Assembly (NCBI RefSeq): GCF_002532075.1
Contig: NZ_LYXE01000136.1
Location: 1 to 34,340, forward strand
Reading direction: 5' to 3'
DNA: 34,340 bases
Source of the DNA: Candidatus Chloroploca asiatica
Lineage (GTDB): Bacteria; Chloroflexota; Chloroflexia; Chloroflexales; Chloroflexaceae
In this document: in pieces, positions 1-7,567 of the stretch
How the letters are laid out: each line of letters starts with the position of its first letter
Position numbering within the stretch: the first letter of the stretch is position 1
Program-made: the position numbers and the translations under genes
Notes under the pieces: generated by a model
The model's database searches: none
What the model saw: only the letters and a program-made list of their open reading frames with translations
Told to the model about the DNA's origin: nothing

Positions 1-15
1 GGCCACGGTTCCACG

Positions 16-46
16 CCTGATCAGGGTTGTGGCATCCTGATCAGGG
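16..46. repeat. Twin palindromes, 20-bp period
   Basis: The 11-mer CCTGATCAGGG, whose first ten bases are a perfect palindrome, occurs at 16-26 and again at 36-46. The two centres are 20 bp apart, about two helical turns, so two dimers could bind on the same face of the DNA. This spacing suits a tandem operator, but the gene it would control lies outside the window or is not recognisable. Confidence 0.4.
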
Positions 47-156
47 CAGTTGCGTTGATGAGAGCAACGAGGCAGTGATTAGCATAGTTACAATGGCCGA
101 CATGAGGAACCAGGACAATCCTGGAGCGAAAACAAGTGCTGACGTGACCGCCCAGG

Positions 157-374
157 CTGTTACACGGGCGGAAGCCCTACACCCGTGCAGAGGTCAGTGA
201 AGAGCAGCTGCTGTTACACGGGCGCAAGTGGTTTCAAAGGGCAAGGGAAAGGGCGGGCGACGGGCACAAGCTGTTAGACGGGCAAAATCCCTACATCCGA
301 GCAGAGGCTAGGCGACGAGCAAAAGCTATTACACGAGCAAGGGCGGGCGACGGGCAAAGGCTGTTAGGCGAGAA
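157..374. repeat. Degenerate repeat cluster
   Basis: The motif CTGTTACACGGGCG is present at 157 and 211, and diverged copies start at 271, 326 and 361. A block starting with CCCTACA recurs at 175 and 289, and a GGGCGGGCGACGGGCA block at 251 and 341. Distances between copies are about 114, 115 and 90 bp, so this is a mosaic of diverged tandem units and not a regular array. Confidence 0.55.
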
Positions 375-457
375 AAACTCTTTACACTTTCTTCAAGCTA
401 GGATTATGTAAACTAGTGATTGCAGAGCCTTATCTTAGGTGTCTTAATAATGGCTAA

Positions 458-715
458 AACCACGCCGGTGACGTAGATGCACCCCTGCTTGGCGCGCATC
501 ACTACGATGAGTTCTATCACATCCAGGGTTATACGCTGCGTCAGACCTGGCGAACCGAGGAAGCTGTGCCACTGATCGCGTCATACCGGCGGGTATGGGT
601 GTTCTACAACCAGATGTTTCACACCGTGCCGCCGCTCGATCTCCCCTACCGCGAGGCAAGAAGATGGCGTGAAGGCAAGCTGGAACTCATCCTTTACGTT
701 GTTGATGAACCGTAG
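458..715 (+). pseudogene. Start-less coding remnant, unknown family
   Basis: An open frame of 85 codons follows an in-frame TAA at 455 and ends with TAG at 713. It has no usable ATG, GTG or TTG near its start, so it looks like the C-terminal remnant of a longer gene. The translation has a protein-like composition, with the stretches YDEFYHIQGYTLRQTWRTEE and LASYRRVWVFYNQ-like aromatic runs, and third positions are GC-rich as in its neighbours. It overlaps the convergent receiver-like gene by 29 bp (687-715). I do not recognise the family. The aromatic, basic tail would fit a transposase end, but that is only a guess. Confidence 0.35.
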
Positions 716-1334
716 ACGGGATTGGGTCTGTTTGCCTGATCCGATGCTGGCTGGCACGCAACGTACCAAGTTCATGGGCGGCATACTCTGTCGCACGGAG
801 GATGCGATCAAGGCTGGCCCGCACTTCGAGGTCAAGATTTTCCTCTTGCAAGAGCTGAGTTTCACCCATAATGACGGTCAGATGTTGGCTGATGTGATGT
901 GCTGCGGCACGCATCGCCTCTTGCTGGAGGCGGAGACGCTCACGTTCGCGTTCCGCCTGCAAAAGACAGGCATAATCATTGGCGCGAACAAGCATTAGAT
1001 GTAACAGATCTGCATTGATGGGCATAGAGAGACAGGCGAAGGCACCTGTGCGCAGTGCTTCGAGGCCGAAAGCCTCTACTTCAGGGGCATCAAGAACCAG
1101 GATCGGCACAGCGGGGAAGCGCTCTTGTTGCAGAATGCGCAACAAGGCAAGGCCACTCCCATCAGGAAGCATCTGGGCAATGAGGATAATGGCGGGATGC
1201 TGCTGTGCCAACTGTTCACGGGCTTCGGCCTGGCTACGAGCAACGAGCAGGGTGAACCCTTCTTTATCTGTGACCGTGCTTCGTGATAGCTCGATAAGGG
1301 AATCGTCTCCGACCACGAGCAATTGTGCCTGCAT
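687..1334 (-). CDS. Degenerate receiver/HisKA-like signalling protein
   Basis: A 215-residue protein. Residues 1-115 follow the response-regulator receiver fold: the acidic pair D10 D11 is kept and the LPDGSG loop follows beta-3. The phospho-acceptor Asp is replaced by Ala53, the Thr/Ser position by Asp82 and the conserved Lys by Met104. After a charged coiled coil (about 120-142) there is an HHISQHLTVIMGETQLL stretch with H146/H147, which resembles the H-box of histidine kinases. No ATPase domain follows. It therefore cannot act as an ordinary phospho-receiver; a scaffold, a decoy or a partner in phosphotransfer on H146/H147 is an inference. The ATG at 1334 has an AAAGGAAG ribosome binding site. 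Its stop lies inside the convergent remnant. Confidence 0.75.
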   Translation of the reverse strand: MQAQLLVVGDDSLIELSRSTVTDKEGFTLLVARSQAEAREQLAQQHPAIILIAQMLPDGSGLALLRILQQERFPAVPILVLDAPEVEAFGLEALRTGAFACLSMPINADLLHLMLVRANDYACLLQAERERERLRLQQEAMRAAAHHISQHLTVIMGETQLLQEENLDLEVRASLDRILRATEYAAHELGTLRASQHRIRQTDPIPSTVHQQRKG

Positions 1335-1437
1335 GATGCTTCCTTTCGCCGTAGGATGTGATGATGGGCTAGGATGGCGAGATTGCGTGAGCGTACCACT
1401 ATCATATTACCAGAAAAAGACGAGGGTTAAAAAGCTT

Positions 1438-2271
1438 TTACAATTCAGGCCGTAGCTGGCATACCGGGCAAAAGAAGGTGCTACGTTGCGCAATGACCAC
1501 ACGTTCGATGGTGGTTCCACAGCGCTGACAGGGTTGACCAGCGCGATCATAGACAAGAAAATAGTCCTGTTGCTGGCCGCGACGTCCATAGCCATTACGG
1601 TAATTACGCAACGAACTGCCCTCGTGTTCAATAGCCTGGGTAAGGATGGCACGAATCGCCTGATGCAAGGCCGCGACACCATTGGCATCAATCGCAACAG
1701 CAGGCAGCAAGGGGTGCAGGCGGGCAAGCCAGAGGGCTTCGCTGGCATAGATATTGCCCATGCCGGCAATGAGGCGCTGGTCAAGGAGCAGGGGCTTGAT
1801 TTTGGTGCGGCGTCCGGCCAGGATATGGGCAAGCGTTGCCGCCGTAAAGGTCTCTGCGAGCGGCTCGGGGCCATGAGCCGCGTCGAGTGCGGCAAGGCCA
1901 TCAGGATCAAGCAGGCGTACGCGGCCAAATTTGCGCTCGTCATCAAAAAAGATCCGCCGCCCATCATCGAGGCCGATGATCAGATGGACATGCGTACGTG
2001 CCGGTTCTGCGGGATAATGAACGGTCAGGTTGCCCGACATACGCAGGTGGATCGCCATTGTCAGATCGTTCGCGAGATGAAGCAAGACCCATTTGGCACG
2101 TCGGGAGACCTGCGTAATGCATTGCCCGCTGATCATCGCAGCAAAAGCTTCGGCAGACAACGGCTCAAGCATGCGCTCCCAGTCGAGGTGTTCAAGACCA
2201 ACGATGGTACGTCCTGTGACTTGTGAGGCGAGCGAGCGGGCAGCAATTTCTACTTCGGGTAATTCTGGCAT
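1438..2271 (-). CDS. mutM: Formamidopyrimidine-DNA glycosylase
   Basis: Fpg/MutM removes 8-oxoguanine and formamidopyrimidines from DNA and cuts the abasic site. The 277-residue protein has full family length. It begins PELPEVE, giving the catalytic Pro2 (after Met removal) and Glu3. K60 in RRAKW matches the conserved beta-strand lysine, and HLRMSG (75-80) and GNIYASEALW are family signatures. The C-terminal zinc finger has C248, C251, C268 and C271, spaced C-x2-C-x16-C-x2-C. It is the last gene of the moxR-to-mutM run and starts 21 bp after moaE, with a GAAGAAGG ribosome binding site. All catalytic residues look intact. Confidence 0.96.
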   Translation of the reverse strand: MPELPEVEIAARSLASQVTGRTIVGLEHLDWERMLEPLSAEAFAAMISGQCITQVSRRAKWVLLHLANDLTMAIHLRMSGNLTVHYPAEPARTHVHLIIGLDDGRRIFFDDERKFGRVRLLDPDGLAALDAAHGPEPLAETFTAATLAHILAGRRTKIKPLLLDQRLIAGMGNIYASEALWLARLHPLLPAVAIDANGVAALHQAIRAILTQAIEHEGSSLRNYRNGYGRRGQQQDYFLVYDRAGQPCQRCGTTIERVVIAQRSTFFCPVCQLRPEL

Positions 2272-2292
2272 AGCCTTCTTCGTAACAACAAT

Positions 2293-2703
2293 TCAATCAC
2301 GCCACTCGACGTCACCGTCGGCCCAATGTTCTTGTTTCCAGATCGGTGCAAGCGCTTTGATCCGATCCATGATGTACTCGGCAGCCTCGAAGGCTTCGTG
2401 GCGATGGGGTGCCGCGACAACTACGAGCACCGCCGTCTCGCCAATGGTGAGTTTGCCTACCCGGTGATGCACAGCGATACGGCCAACACGCCAGCGGGTC
2501 CGGGCTTCATCGGCAAACTGCGTAAGAACCGGCACAGCCATTTCGGCATACGCTTCGTAGTAGAGCGAGGCCGTGGGCCGACCGCCAAAATGGTTACGCG
2601 CCACACCAGCAAAGGTGACGACGGCACCATCTTCAGGTGTCGTCACATACGCCACCAGTGGGGCAGGATCAAGTGGTTCAGCAGTAATAAGGAACGGCTG
2701 CAT
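2293..2703 (-). CDS. moaE: Molybdopterin synthase large subunit MoaE
   Basis: MoaE with MoaD converts cyclic pyranopterin monophosphate to molybdopterin by inserting two sulfurs. Typical motifs are present: FAGVARNHFGG, LYYEAY, the HRVG-L-IGE block, and near the end IKALAPIWKQE, which holds the catalytic lysines of the family. The frame is open upstream to 2754. I chose the ATG at 2703 because an AGAGG sits 6 nt upstream and because the longer N-terminus would read through the moaD tail; the ATG at 2709 has no spaced ribosome binding site. With this start the gene overlaps moaD by 26 bp, which suggests translational coupling. Confidence 0.93.
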   Translation of the reverse strand: MQPFLITAEPLDPAPLVAYVTTPEDGAVVTFAGVARNHFGGRPTASLYYEAYAEMAVPVLTQFADEARTRWRVGRIAVHHRVGKLTIGETAVLVVVAAPHRHEAFEAAEYIMDRIKALAPIWKQEHWADGDVEWRD

Positions 2704-2962
2704 TGGCATCCTCTGTGCCACCACTAACTGGTGGAATAAACGCAACTTCATCATCCTGATGGAGTTGCGCAGACGGCTCGACGAAGGTCTGATTCACCGC
2801 AAAGAGCAGACGACCGGTATAGCCAGCCAGACGGGGATAGGCCGTCACCAGGGTTTGCCAGAGCTCGGCGACCGTGGCGTGATCAGCGACCTCATAGGTT
2901 TGTTCAGCCTGGCCCACAATATCGCGGTGACCGGCAAAAAAGCGTACACGCACCGTGATCAT
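2678..2962 (-). CDS. moaD: Molybdopterin synthase sulfur carrier MoaD, tailed
   Basis: MoaD is the ubiquitin-like sulfur carrier of molybdopterin synthase. Its C-terminal Gly-Gly is normally the very end of the protein and becomes a thiocarboxylate. The body here is typical (VRVRFFAG start, FAVNQ, DDEVAFIPPVSGG), but the frame does not stop after Gly81-Gly82: twelve more residues, TEDANAAVPYYC, follow. The tail codons overlap the moaE ribosome binding site and start. The gene starts at an ATGA overlap with the antenna-domain gene upstream. Either the tail is cut off by a peptidase or the gene has lost its stop; the sequence does not decide. Confidence 0.9.
   Translation of the reverse strand: MITVRVRFFAGHRDIVGQAEQTYEVADHATVAELWQTLVTAYPRLAGYTGRLLFAVNQTFVEPSAQLHQDDEVAFIPPVSGGTEDANAAVPYYC
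2718..2734 (-). promoter_or_regulatory. Hairpin at the moaD/moaE junction
   Basis: A 6-bp perfect inverted repeat (CCACCA / TGGTGG, 5-nt loop) covers the last codons of the MoaD body, including the Gly-Gly codon region, four bases before the moaE AGAGG. Translation of moaD would unfold it, which fits coupling of moaE to moaD. This is an inference from position only. Confidence 0.35.
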
Positions 2963-3426
2963 GACGATTGCTCCGTATATGCTTGGGGGCCAGAACCTGT
3001 TGGGCGCAGCGCCTCGGTCTCAACCCGACGCCAGAAGGCGCTGAAGCGCCGCGGGGCTGCGCCACGCCAGTGTACCAGAGGCTGAGGTTGGTAGACAACA
3101 ACCTTGAACTGACGACGCAACTGCTGAACATACCGATTGAAGCGAGGAGCGACGCTCGTGGTCACATGGATCTCGTCGGCGGCGTGGGTTAGACAAAACG
3201 TACGGATCGTCTCAACAACCTCACCCCGATAGACAAAGCCATTCCGGCCTTCAAGCGCCTCAAGCGCCGACTCATAGAGAAAAAAGAGCCGCTTGAAACT
3301 GAGGCGGGCCTGCTGCAAGAAAGGCTCATCAAAGACAAAGATCGCCGGTGCCTCAGGAAGGGCCAGCAGCGCCGGATCAACCGAACTGAGGCTATCGCCA
3401 TGTAACCAGACAATTGCATTCGGCAT
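2959..3426 (-). CDS. Stand-alone photolyase antenna (N-terminal) domain
   Basis: The product is about 155 residues and matches only the alpha/beta N-terminal domain of DNA photolyases and cryptochromes. It has IVWLHGD at the first strand, the AIFVFDEPFL strand, FKRLFFLYESALEALE, the FVYRGE-V strand and helix, then ADEIHVTTSVAP and the final FSAFWRRVE helix that normally leads into the FAD domain. It ends there; the FAD domain is encoded by the adjacent upstream gene. The ATG at 3426 is preferred because GAGTGAGG sits 6 nt upstream; GTG 3438 and ATG 3432 are alternatives. The order of the two genes is the reverse of the domain order in a normal photolyase. Whether this half binds an antenna chromophore cannot be told. 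Confidence 0.82.
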   Translation of the reverse strand: MPNAIVWLHGDSLSSVDPALLALPEAPAIFVFDEPFLQQARLSFKRLFFLYESALEALEGRNGFVYRGEVVETIRTFCLTHAADEIHVTTSVAPRFNRYVQQLRRQFKVVVYQPQPLVHWRGAAPRRFSAFWRRVETEALRPTGSGPQAYTEQSS

Positions 3427-3434
3427 AGACATCC

Positions 3435-4223
3435 TCACTCAGCAAAGAGGCGGACAGCGAGTTCTTCATAGCTTGCATCAAAGGGGCAACCCTCGCGAGC
3501 AAGGGGGCAGGTGGCGCAGTAGGCCCCGCCACTGAAGCGCTCGACATTCTCGCGGTTGAAGAAATAGGGCTTGTGGCTAAAGGTACTGGCAATCCATTGC
3601 CACGAGAGGCTATTCGAGGCAGGGTCGCCATCGAGCAAATGACGGTAGAAGAGCGCGGCTCCATCGCGCCAATCGATGCCGCGCCAATGTTGCAGATAGG
3701 CGGCGACCCACATCCGGGCGTGATTATGCATATAACCGTCGGTATAGAGCTCACGCAGCGCTGTATCAAGGCAGACCAACCCGGTCGCAGCCTGTTCGAC
3801 ATCGGCAGGCACACCTCGCTCACGGCGCAAGGACACTTTAGCCGGCTCAAGATCCTGGTGAACGGCCTCGCCTTTCTCGGCATACACGAGTTGCCAGAAG
3901 GCACGCCAGGCCAATTCATTGACAAACTTGGCGAGACCGGGGCCGGGCGCAAAACGAGTCACGAGGAAATCTCGCACCTCGGCGAGCCCAAGGATGCCGT
4001 GGCGAAGATAGGGTGAGAGCAAGGAGACGCCACGACGGACGACATCATTGCGAGTACGGGCATAGTCGCGGGGATCAAAGTCACGCAGACGACGGAGCGC
4101 GGCACGGCGCCCGCCAGGGGTAGGCGCAAGCTCAACTGGGCCTTCATAGAGGCCAGCGAGGGCTTCGGCAAGATAGGCAGCGCGTTCGGCACGCGTTGGC
4201 TGATCAGTTTGCAGACGCATCAT
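3435..4223 (-). CDS. Photolyase FAD-binding domain, separate, Fe-S-type cysteines
   Basis: A 262-residue protein that covers only the helical FAD-binding domain of photolyases. It has LSPYLRHGIL (69-79), NELAWRAFWQLVY (102-114), GYMHNHARMWVAAYL (163-177) and LLDGDPASNSLSWQWIAST, all class-I-like. Four cysteines, C151, C236, C239 and C246, sit where bacterial (6-4) photolyases of the PhrB/FeS-BCP group bind a 4Fe-4S cluster: one in the TG-C helix, then C-x2-C followed by CPF. So it looks like a class-I-like core with an Fe-S tail. The frame runs further upstream into the preceding gene; I chose the ATG pair at 4223/4220, 19 bp after that gene ends. It likely pairs with the antenna-domain protein encoded next. 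Confidence 0.85.
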   Translation of the reverse strand: MMRLQTDQPTRAERAAYLAEALAGLYEGPVELAPTPGGRRAALRRLRDFDPRDYARTRNDVVRRGVSLLSPYLRHGILGLAEVRDFLVTRFAPGPGLAKFVNELAWRAFWQLVYAEKGEAVHQDLEPAKVSLRRERGVPADVEQAATGLVCLDTALRELYTDGYMHNHARMWVAAYLQHWRGIDWRDGAALFYRHLLDGDPASNSLSWQWIASTFSHKPYFFNRENVERFSGGAYCATCPLAREGCPFDASYEELAVRLFAE

Positions 4224-4242
4224 AGTGGCAGGATACCATACT

Positions 4243-6390
4243 TCAAGGTTGGCGTAGTAATGGTGTTGCTGGGCCTGATCCGTGCGCCTCAGGGCTACCG
4301 AAATCAGGCCCAGCAAAGAGATGGCGCTGGTTCGCGAGCTGTTCCGCATCAAAGGGGCGCAAGGTCGCAATCAACGCAAGCAACTCGGCACGCGTAAAAC
4401 CCGTCGCCTCAATGAGCATAAAGGCTGTTGGATCGACAAGGTTCGGCGGTATGGCAGCATTGGTTGCCTCGGCGTCACTGACAGGATCAGGGTCACGACG
4501 CAGTGCGACGCGATACCGCTGGTTGAGTCCGGGTTGCAGCGTAACTTGCCAGGGGCCCACCGTTACCTCGTCTTCACCGGTCGGCGTCTCGTCATAGCCA
4601 AAAAGCAGCATCAAACGCTGCGCTTCGCCGAGATAGATCAACGCAATAGGCATATCGATCAGATCCGTACCGGTCAACCATAACAAGAGCGCCCGATCCG
4701 CCGCTGGAGGCGAGGTCGGTAACCAGGGCGGCGTTGCGATCGTAAGCATACGGTCAGGATCGGTGACAATCCGTTCTAGAATCAAGGGCAAAGCGGGATC
4801 GGCACTTGCAAAACGCGGCGCTTCACTAAACTCACCAATGCCAGTCCATGCTCGTTCAATCGCAAAGGCGGCACGGATCTGCTCGGCATTGAGGATAAAG
4901 CCTTCATCCAGGAGTTTCCAGGTCACGCGACTCGTCTGGGTTCCACCAGCGGGGCCAAGCAACTCCGTCGCGCTCCGTAACAGGCCGTGTTGCAGATCAA
5001 AAGCCAGCAAAATGACCACCTGACGGGCACTCTCGGCATCATCGGCAGGCGGCAACCCAAGCGGGCTCGTGCCAGAAAAACTGACAATCTGCACCATCCG
5101 CCCGCCGTCCTGTTGCCTTCCAAGCAGGCGCAGATCAGGCGCAGTTTGGGCCTGACGTAGGTAATGAAGCGGAATCAACCACGGCCCAGTGAGGAGGCGC
5201 TCATCACGGGCACGCACCTGACCCGCCGCATCAACATCCTGATCAAGCAAGATCGGATATTCTTCACTCCATCCTGAAACCAAAGACCCATAGAGTGAAG
5301 GCACATAGGCTGAGTCAATGGCATAGGAGAGGCGGCGCGCCCCATCACCAATCTGAAGTTCATATGGTGCCCCGCCGTCGCGGTGGCTCAATTGCAAACG
5401 ATGACGGGCCGGCAGGCGGGGATCAAGCCACATCTCGGCGCGCATAGGTGCCACGAGGGAGTCGCTGAAATACCAGAGCGTTTCGTAGCGCGCATACCAG
5501 ACCCCATTTTGTTGTTGCGGGGTTGTATACCGTTCGATGGCCCGACTAATGAGAGCCTGAGCATCAACTGGCTCGCTTGCAGTACGCTCAACGACCTGCA
5601 CTGGTTGGCGGAGAAAGCCAGGCAAGACCAGGATCGCAATGAGCACCAAGACACTGACGGGCACCAGCACCATCCGCGATGCACGCCAGTTGAAGGCATG
5701 GCGCTCTGTGGGTGGCGTCGCAATCCGCACAAGCTTGTGCGCCAGCGCATCGGGCAGCAACTGGTCACGCAGCGCCTCGCGGAGGGCTGCTTCGAGGGCA
5801 GGCAACAGCTTGCCCCAGGTCTGTTCAAACGTGCGGCAGAACGCACAGGTTGCGAGATGCCCGCGCACGGCCCCTGTCTGGCGTGAACCAACCGACGGAT
5901 CAGCCAGCACCACCCGCACCGGCGCGCACAACTCACTACTGACCCGGTCAGTCAGCGACATCCCAGCGGCAGGCCCGAGCGCCCTTGCAGCAGCGATCAG
6001 GGCCTCGCGTGCTGCGGCTGGTTCCATCCCCAGCACCGTTGCAAGACGAGCGCCATCGTACCCACGCAACAGATAGAGCGTCAACACCATCCGTGCTTGC
6101 AATGGCTGACCAAGCAGACTCCGATAGAGGGGCGGCAGATCGACAGGCAAACGAAGCGGGCGCTGCTTTTGTGATCGGGCCTGCTCGCGGTCGGCCACGA
6201 TCAGCACACGCGCCAGGAGCGCAGGCTCATCAACGGGCAGATCAGGCGGATCAGCCAGCAGATCCTTGATCAGCGCCTTGAGCAGCCTGGACGCCTGACG
6301 CTCATCGCCAGCCGCAACAAGGGCGACCTGATAGAGCGTAGACCCATAGAGCGCCAGCGTCTCTTCGATAAACTCAGCAGCGATAGCCAT
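4243..6390 (-). CDS. Sigma-like/zinc-finger/transmembrane fusion protein
   Basis: About 715 residues. Residues 8-46 resemble the start of ECF sigma region 2, and about 88-140 resemble region 4 (PLQARMVLTLYLLRGYDGARL, then a helix-turn-helix ending AAARAL). The part that recognises the -10 box is not recognisable. H180-x3-C184-x2-C187 is the zinc-finger anti-sigma (zf-HC2) signature. One membrane segment lies at about 242-262, and the remaining 450 residues would be outside, perhaps related to the LolA/RseB fold (an inference from strand-rich repeats only). The ATG at 6390 follows the moxR stop by 2 nt; the frame also has a TTG at 6396. It is probably a membrane-bound regulator co-expressed with moxR. 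Confidence 0.72.
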   Translation of the reverse strand: MAIAAEFIEETLALYGSTLYQVALVAAGDERQASRLLKALIKDLLADPPDLPVDEPALLARVLIVADREQARSQKQRPLRLPVDLPPLYRSLLGQPLQARMVLTLYLLRGYDGARLATVLGMEPAAAREALIAAARALGPAAGMSLTDRVSSELCAPVRVVLADPSVGSRQTGAVRGHLATCAFCRTFEQTWGKLLPALEAALREALRDQLLPDALAHKLVRIATPPTERHAFNWRASRMVLVPVSVLVLIAILVLPGFLRQPVQVVERTASEPVDAQALISRAIERYTTPQQQNGVWYARYETLWYFSDSLVAPMRAEMWLDPRLPARHRLQLSHRDGGAPYELQIGDGARRLSYAIDSAYVPSLYGSLVSGWSEEYPILLDQDVDAAGQVRARDERLLTGPWLIPLHYLRQAQTAPDLRLLGRQQDGGRMVQIVSFSGTSPLGLPPADDAESARQVVILLAFDLQHGLLRSATELLGPAGGTQTSRVTWKLLDEGFILNAEQIRAAFAIERAWTGIGEFSEAPRFASADPALPLILERIVTDPDRMLTIATPPWLPTSPPAADRALLLWLTGTDLIDMPIALIYLGEAQRLMLLFGYDETPTGEDEVTVGPWQVTLQPGLNQRYRVALRRDPDPVSDAEATNAAIPPNLVDPTAFMLIEATGFTRAELLALIATLRPFDAEQLANQRHLFAGPDFGSPEAHGSGPATPLLRQP

Positions 6391-6392
6391 GA

Positions 6393-7376
6393 TCAACGAC
6401 TCAAGACTGCACCAGCGCGGTCAAAGCGGCGCCCCGAGCGAGCCCCTGGCACCGGTACCGAAGCCAGGATCTCATCGAGAATCGCCGAGGCAGTCACGCT
6501 CCGCACTCGTGCAGACGGACTAACAATCATACGATGGCCGAGGACCGGGCCGACCAGGGCCTTGACATCATCGGGCGAGACAAAATCGTGGCCGCGCATC
6601 GCTGCCCTAGCCTGGGCCGTACGATAGAGAGCCAGTGAACCACGGGCACTCGCCCCGAGATAAATATCATCGTGGTGACGAGTCGCCGTCACCACCGCGA
6701 CAATATACTCCTCGATGAGATCATCAACATAGACCTCTTTCAACGCTTGTTGCAGCGCGATCAACTCATCAATTTCCGCCACAATGGGCAAGCTTTCAAG
6801 TGGATGCATCTGACGTTGGCGCTTTAAGATGGCAATTTCATCGAGCCGATCTGGATAGCCAAGATGGAGGCGGAGCAAAAACCGATCGAGTTGAGCCTCG
6901 GGCAACGGAAAAGTACCTTCATACTCAATCGGATTCTGGGTGGCAAGCACAATGAAGGGCGAAGGCAACGGATGCGTCTCACCATCCACCGTAATCTGGC
7001 GCTCCTCCATCGCTTCGAGCAGAGCGCTCTGCGTCTTGGGTGTCGCCCGATTAATCTCATCAGCAAGCACAATCTGGGCGAAGACCGGGCCGGGACGAAA
7101 CTCAAAGTCGCGGCTTTGCTGGTTAAAAATAGACACACCCGTCACATCAGAAGGCAGCAGATCGGGTGTAAATTGGATACGCTTGAATGTCCCACCAATC
7201 GAGCGGGCAATACTCTTGGCGAGCACAGTTTTACCGGTACCGGGCACATCTTCGAGGAGCACGTGGCCCCGGCAGAGCAGCGCAACAAGCACCAGTTCAA
7301 CAGCCTGCTGCTTGCCAATAATGACGCGCTCGACATTCTGAAAGATACGCTCGGCAAACTCCTTAATGATGACCAT
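6393..7376 (-). CDS. MoxR-family AAA+ ATPase
   Basis: The 327-residue protein has the MoxR layout. The Walker A is VPGTGKT (44-50), the Walker B is IVLADEINR (102-110, D106 E107), the sensor-1 Asn is N148 in LATQNP, and [14 protein letters not shown] precedes the C-terminal lid domain with GASARGS. MoxR ATPases act as chaperones that mature or activate partner proteins, often with von Willebrand factor A proteins. No such partner gene is visible here; instead a membrane sigma-like fusion follows directly (TGA then ATG 2 nt later), so that may be its client or regulator. An extended -10 element lies about 55 bp upstream. It is the first gene of the run down to mutM. Confidence 0.93.
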   Translation of the reverse strand: MVIIKEFAERIFQNVERVIIGKQQAVELVLVALLCRGHVLLEDVPGTGKTVLAKSIARSIGGTFKRIQFTPDLLPSDVTGVSIFNQQSRDFEFRPGPVFAQIVLADEINRATPKTQSALLEAMEERQITVDGETHPLPSPFIVLATQNPIEYEGTFPLPEAQLDRFLLRLHLGYPDRLDEIAILKRQRQMHPLESLPIVAEIDELIALQQALKEVYVDDLIEEYIVAVVTATRHHDDIYLGASARGSLALYRTAQARAAMRGHDFVSPDDVKALVGPVLGHRMIVSPSARVRSVTASAILDEILASVPVPGARSGRRFDRAGAVLSR

Positions 7377-7431
7377 GTAGCCTCAAAATTCGCGAAACAT
7401 CTTTACATAGGATGCACTGGGATCTTCATGC

Positions 7432-7440
7432 AGTATACCA
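7432..7440 (-). promoter_or_regulatory. Extended -10 promoter for moxR
   Basis: Read on the minus strand, TGGTATACT is an extended -10 element (TG-N-TATACT). It lies about 55 bp before the moxR ATG. No good -35 box is visible, as is usual for extended -10 promoters. The same 9-mer occurs upstream of rpsR. Confidence 0.5.
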
Positions 7441-7490
7441 CAGTGCAATTGGCCCTGCGGGGTATGCGTTGTTAGGTCTATCGGCGGAGC

Positions 7491-7567
7491 GTCGTTCCCG
7501 CCCACGCGGGAACCCAGGACGGTCTTGCGCACGTGATCCGTCATTCCCGCGCACGCGAGAACCCAGG
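7491..7567. repeat. REP-like inverted repeats, two copies
   Basis: Two copies of a unit of about 28 bp, 49 bp apart (7491-7518 and 7540-7567). In copy one GTTCCCGC and GCGGGAAC form perfect 8-bp arms around CCAC; copy two has a mismatch in the right arm. Both end in AACCCAGG. The form resembles the short dispersed intergenic palindromes of many genomes (ATTCCCGC...GCGGGAA type). Confidence 0.6.

Larger units (their letters stand above)
1..457. other. Non-coding stretch with degenerate repeats
   Basis: I see no convincing gene in this stretch. It holds twin palindromes at its left end (16-46) and a mosaic of degenerate repeats from about 157 to 374, both listed separately. Frames are short and show no protein-like composition until the remnant that opens at 458. 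Confidence 0.6.

Noticed and set aside
157-374. A CRISPR array
   Set aside because: Repeat copies diverge, spacing varies between about 30 and 60 bp with part of the spacers also repeated, and no cas gene is near.
1425-1440. A terminator after mutM
   Set aside because: The AAAAGCTTTT palindrome has no loop and no T-run in the right place, so it is not a credible intrinsic terminator.
1486-2226. A 246-codon open frame on the plus strand
   Set aside because: It is antisense to mutM, which is complete and certain.
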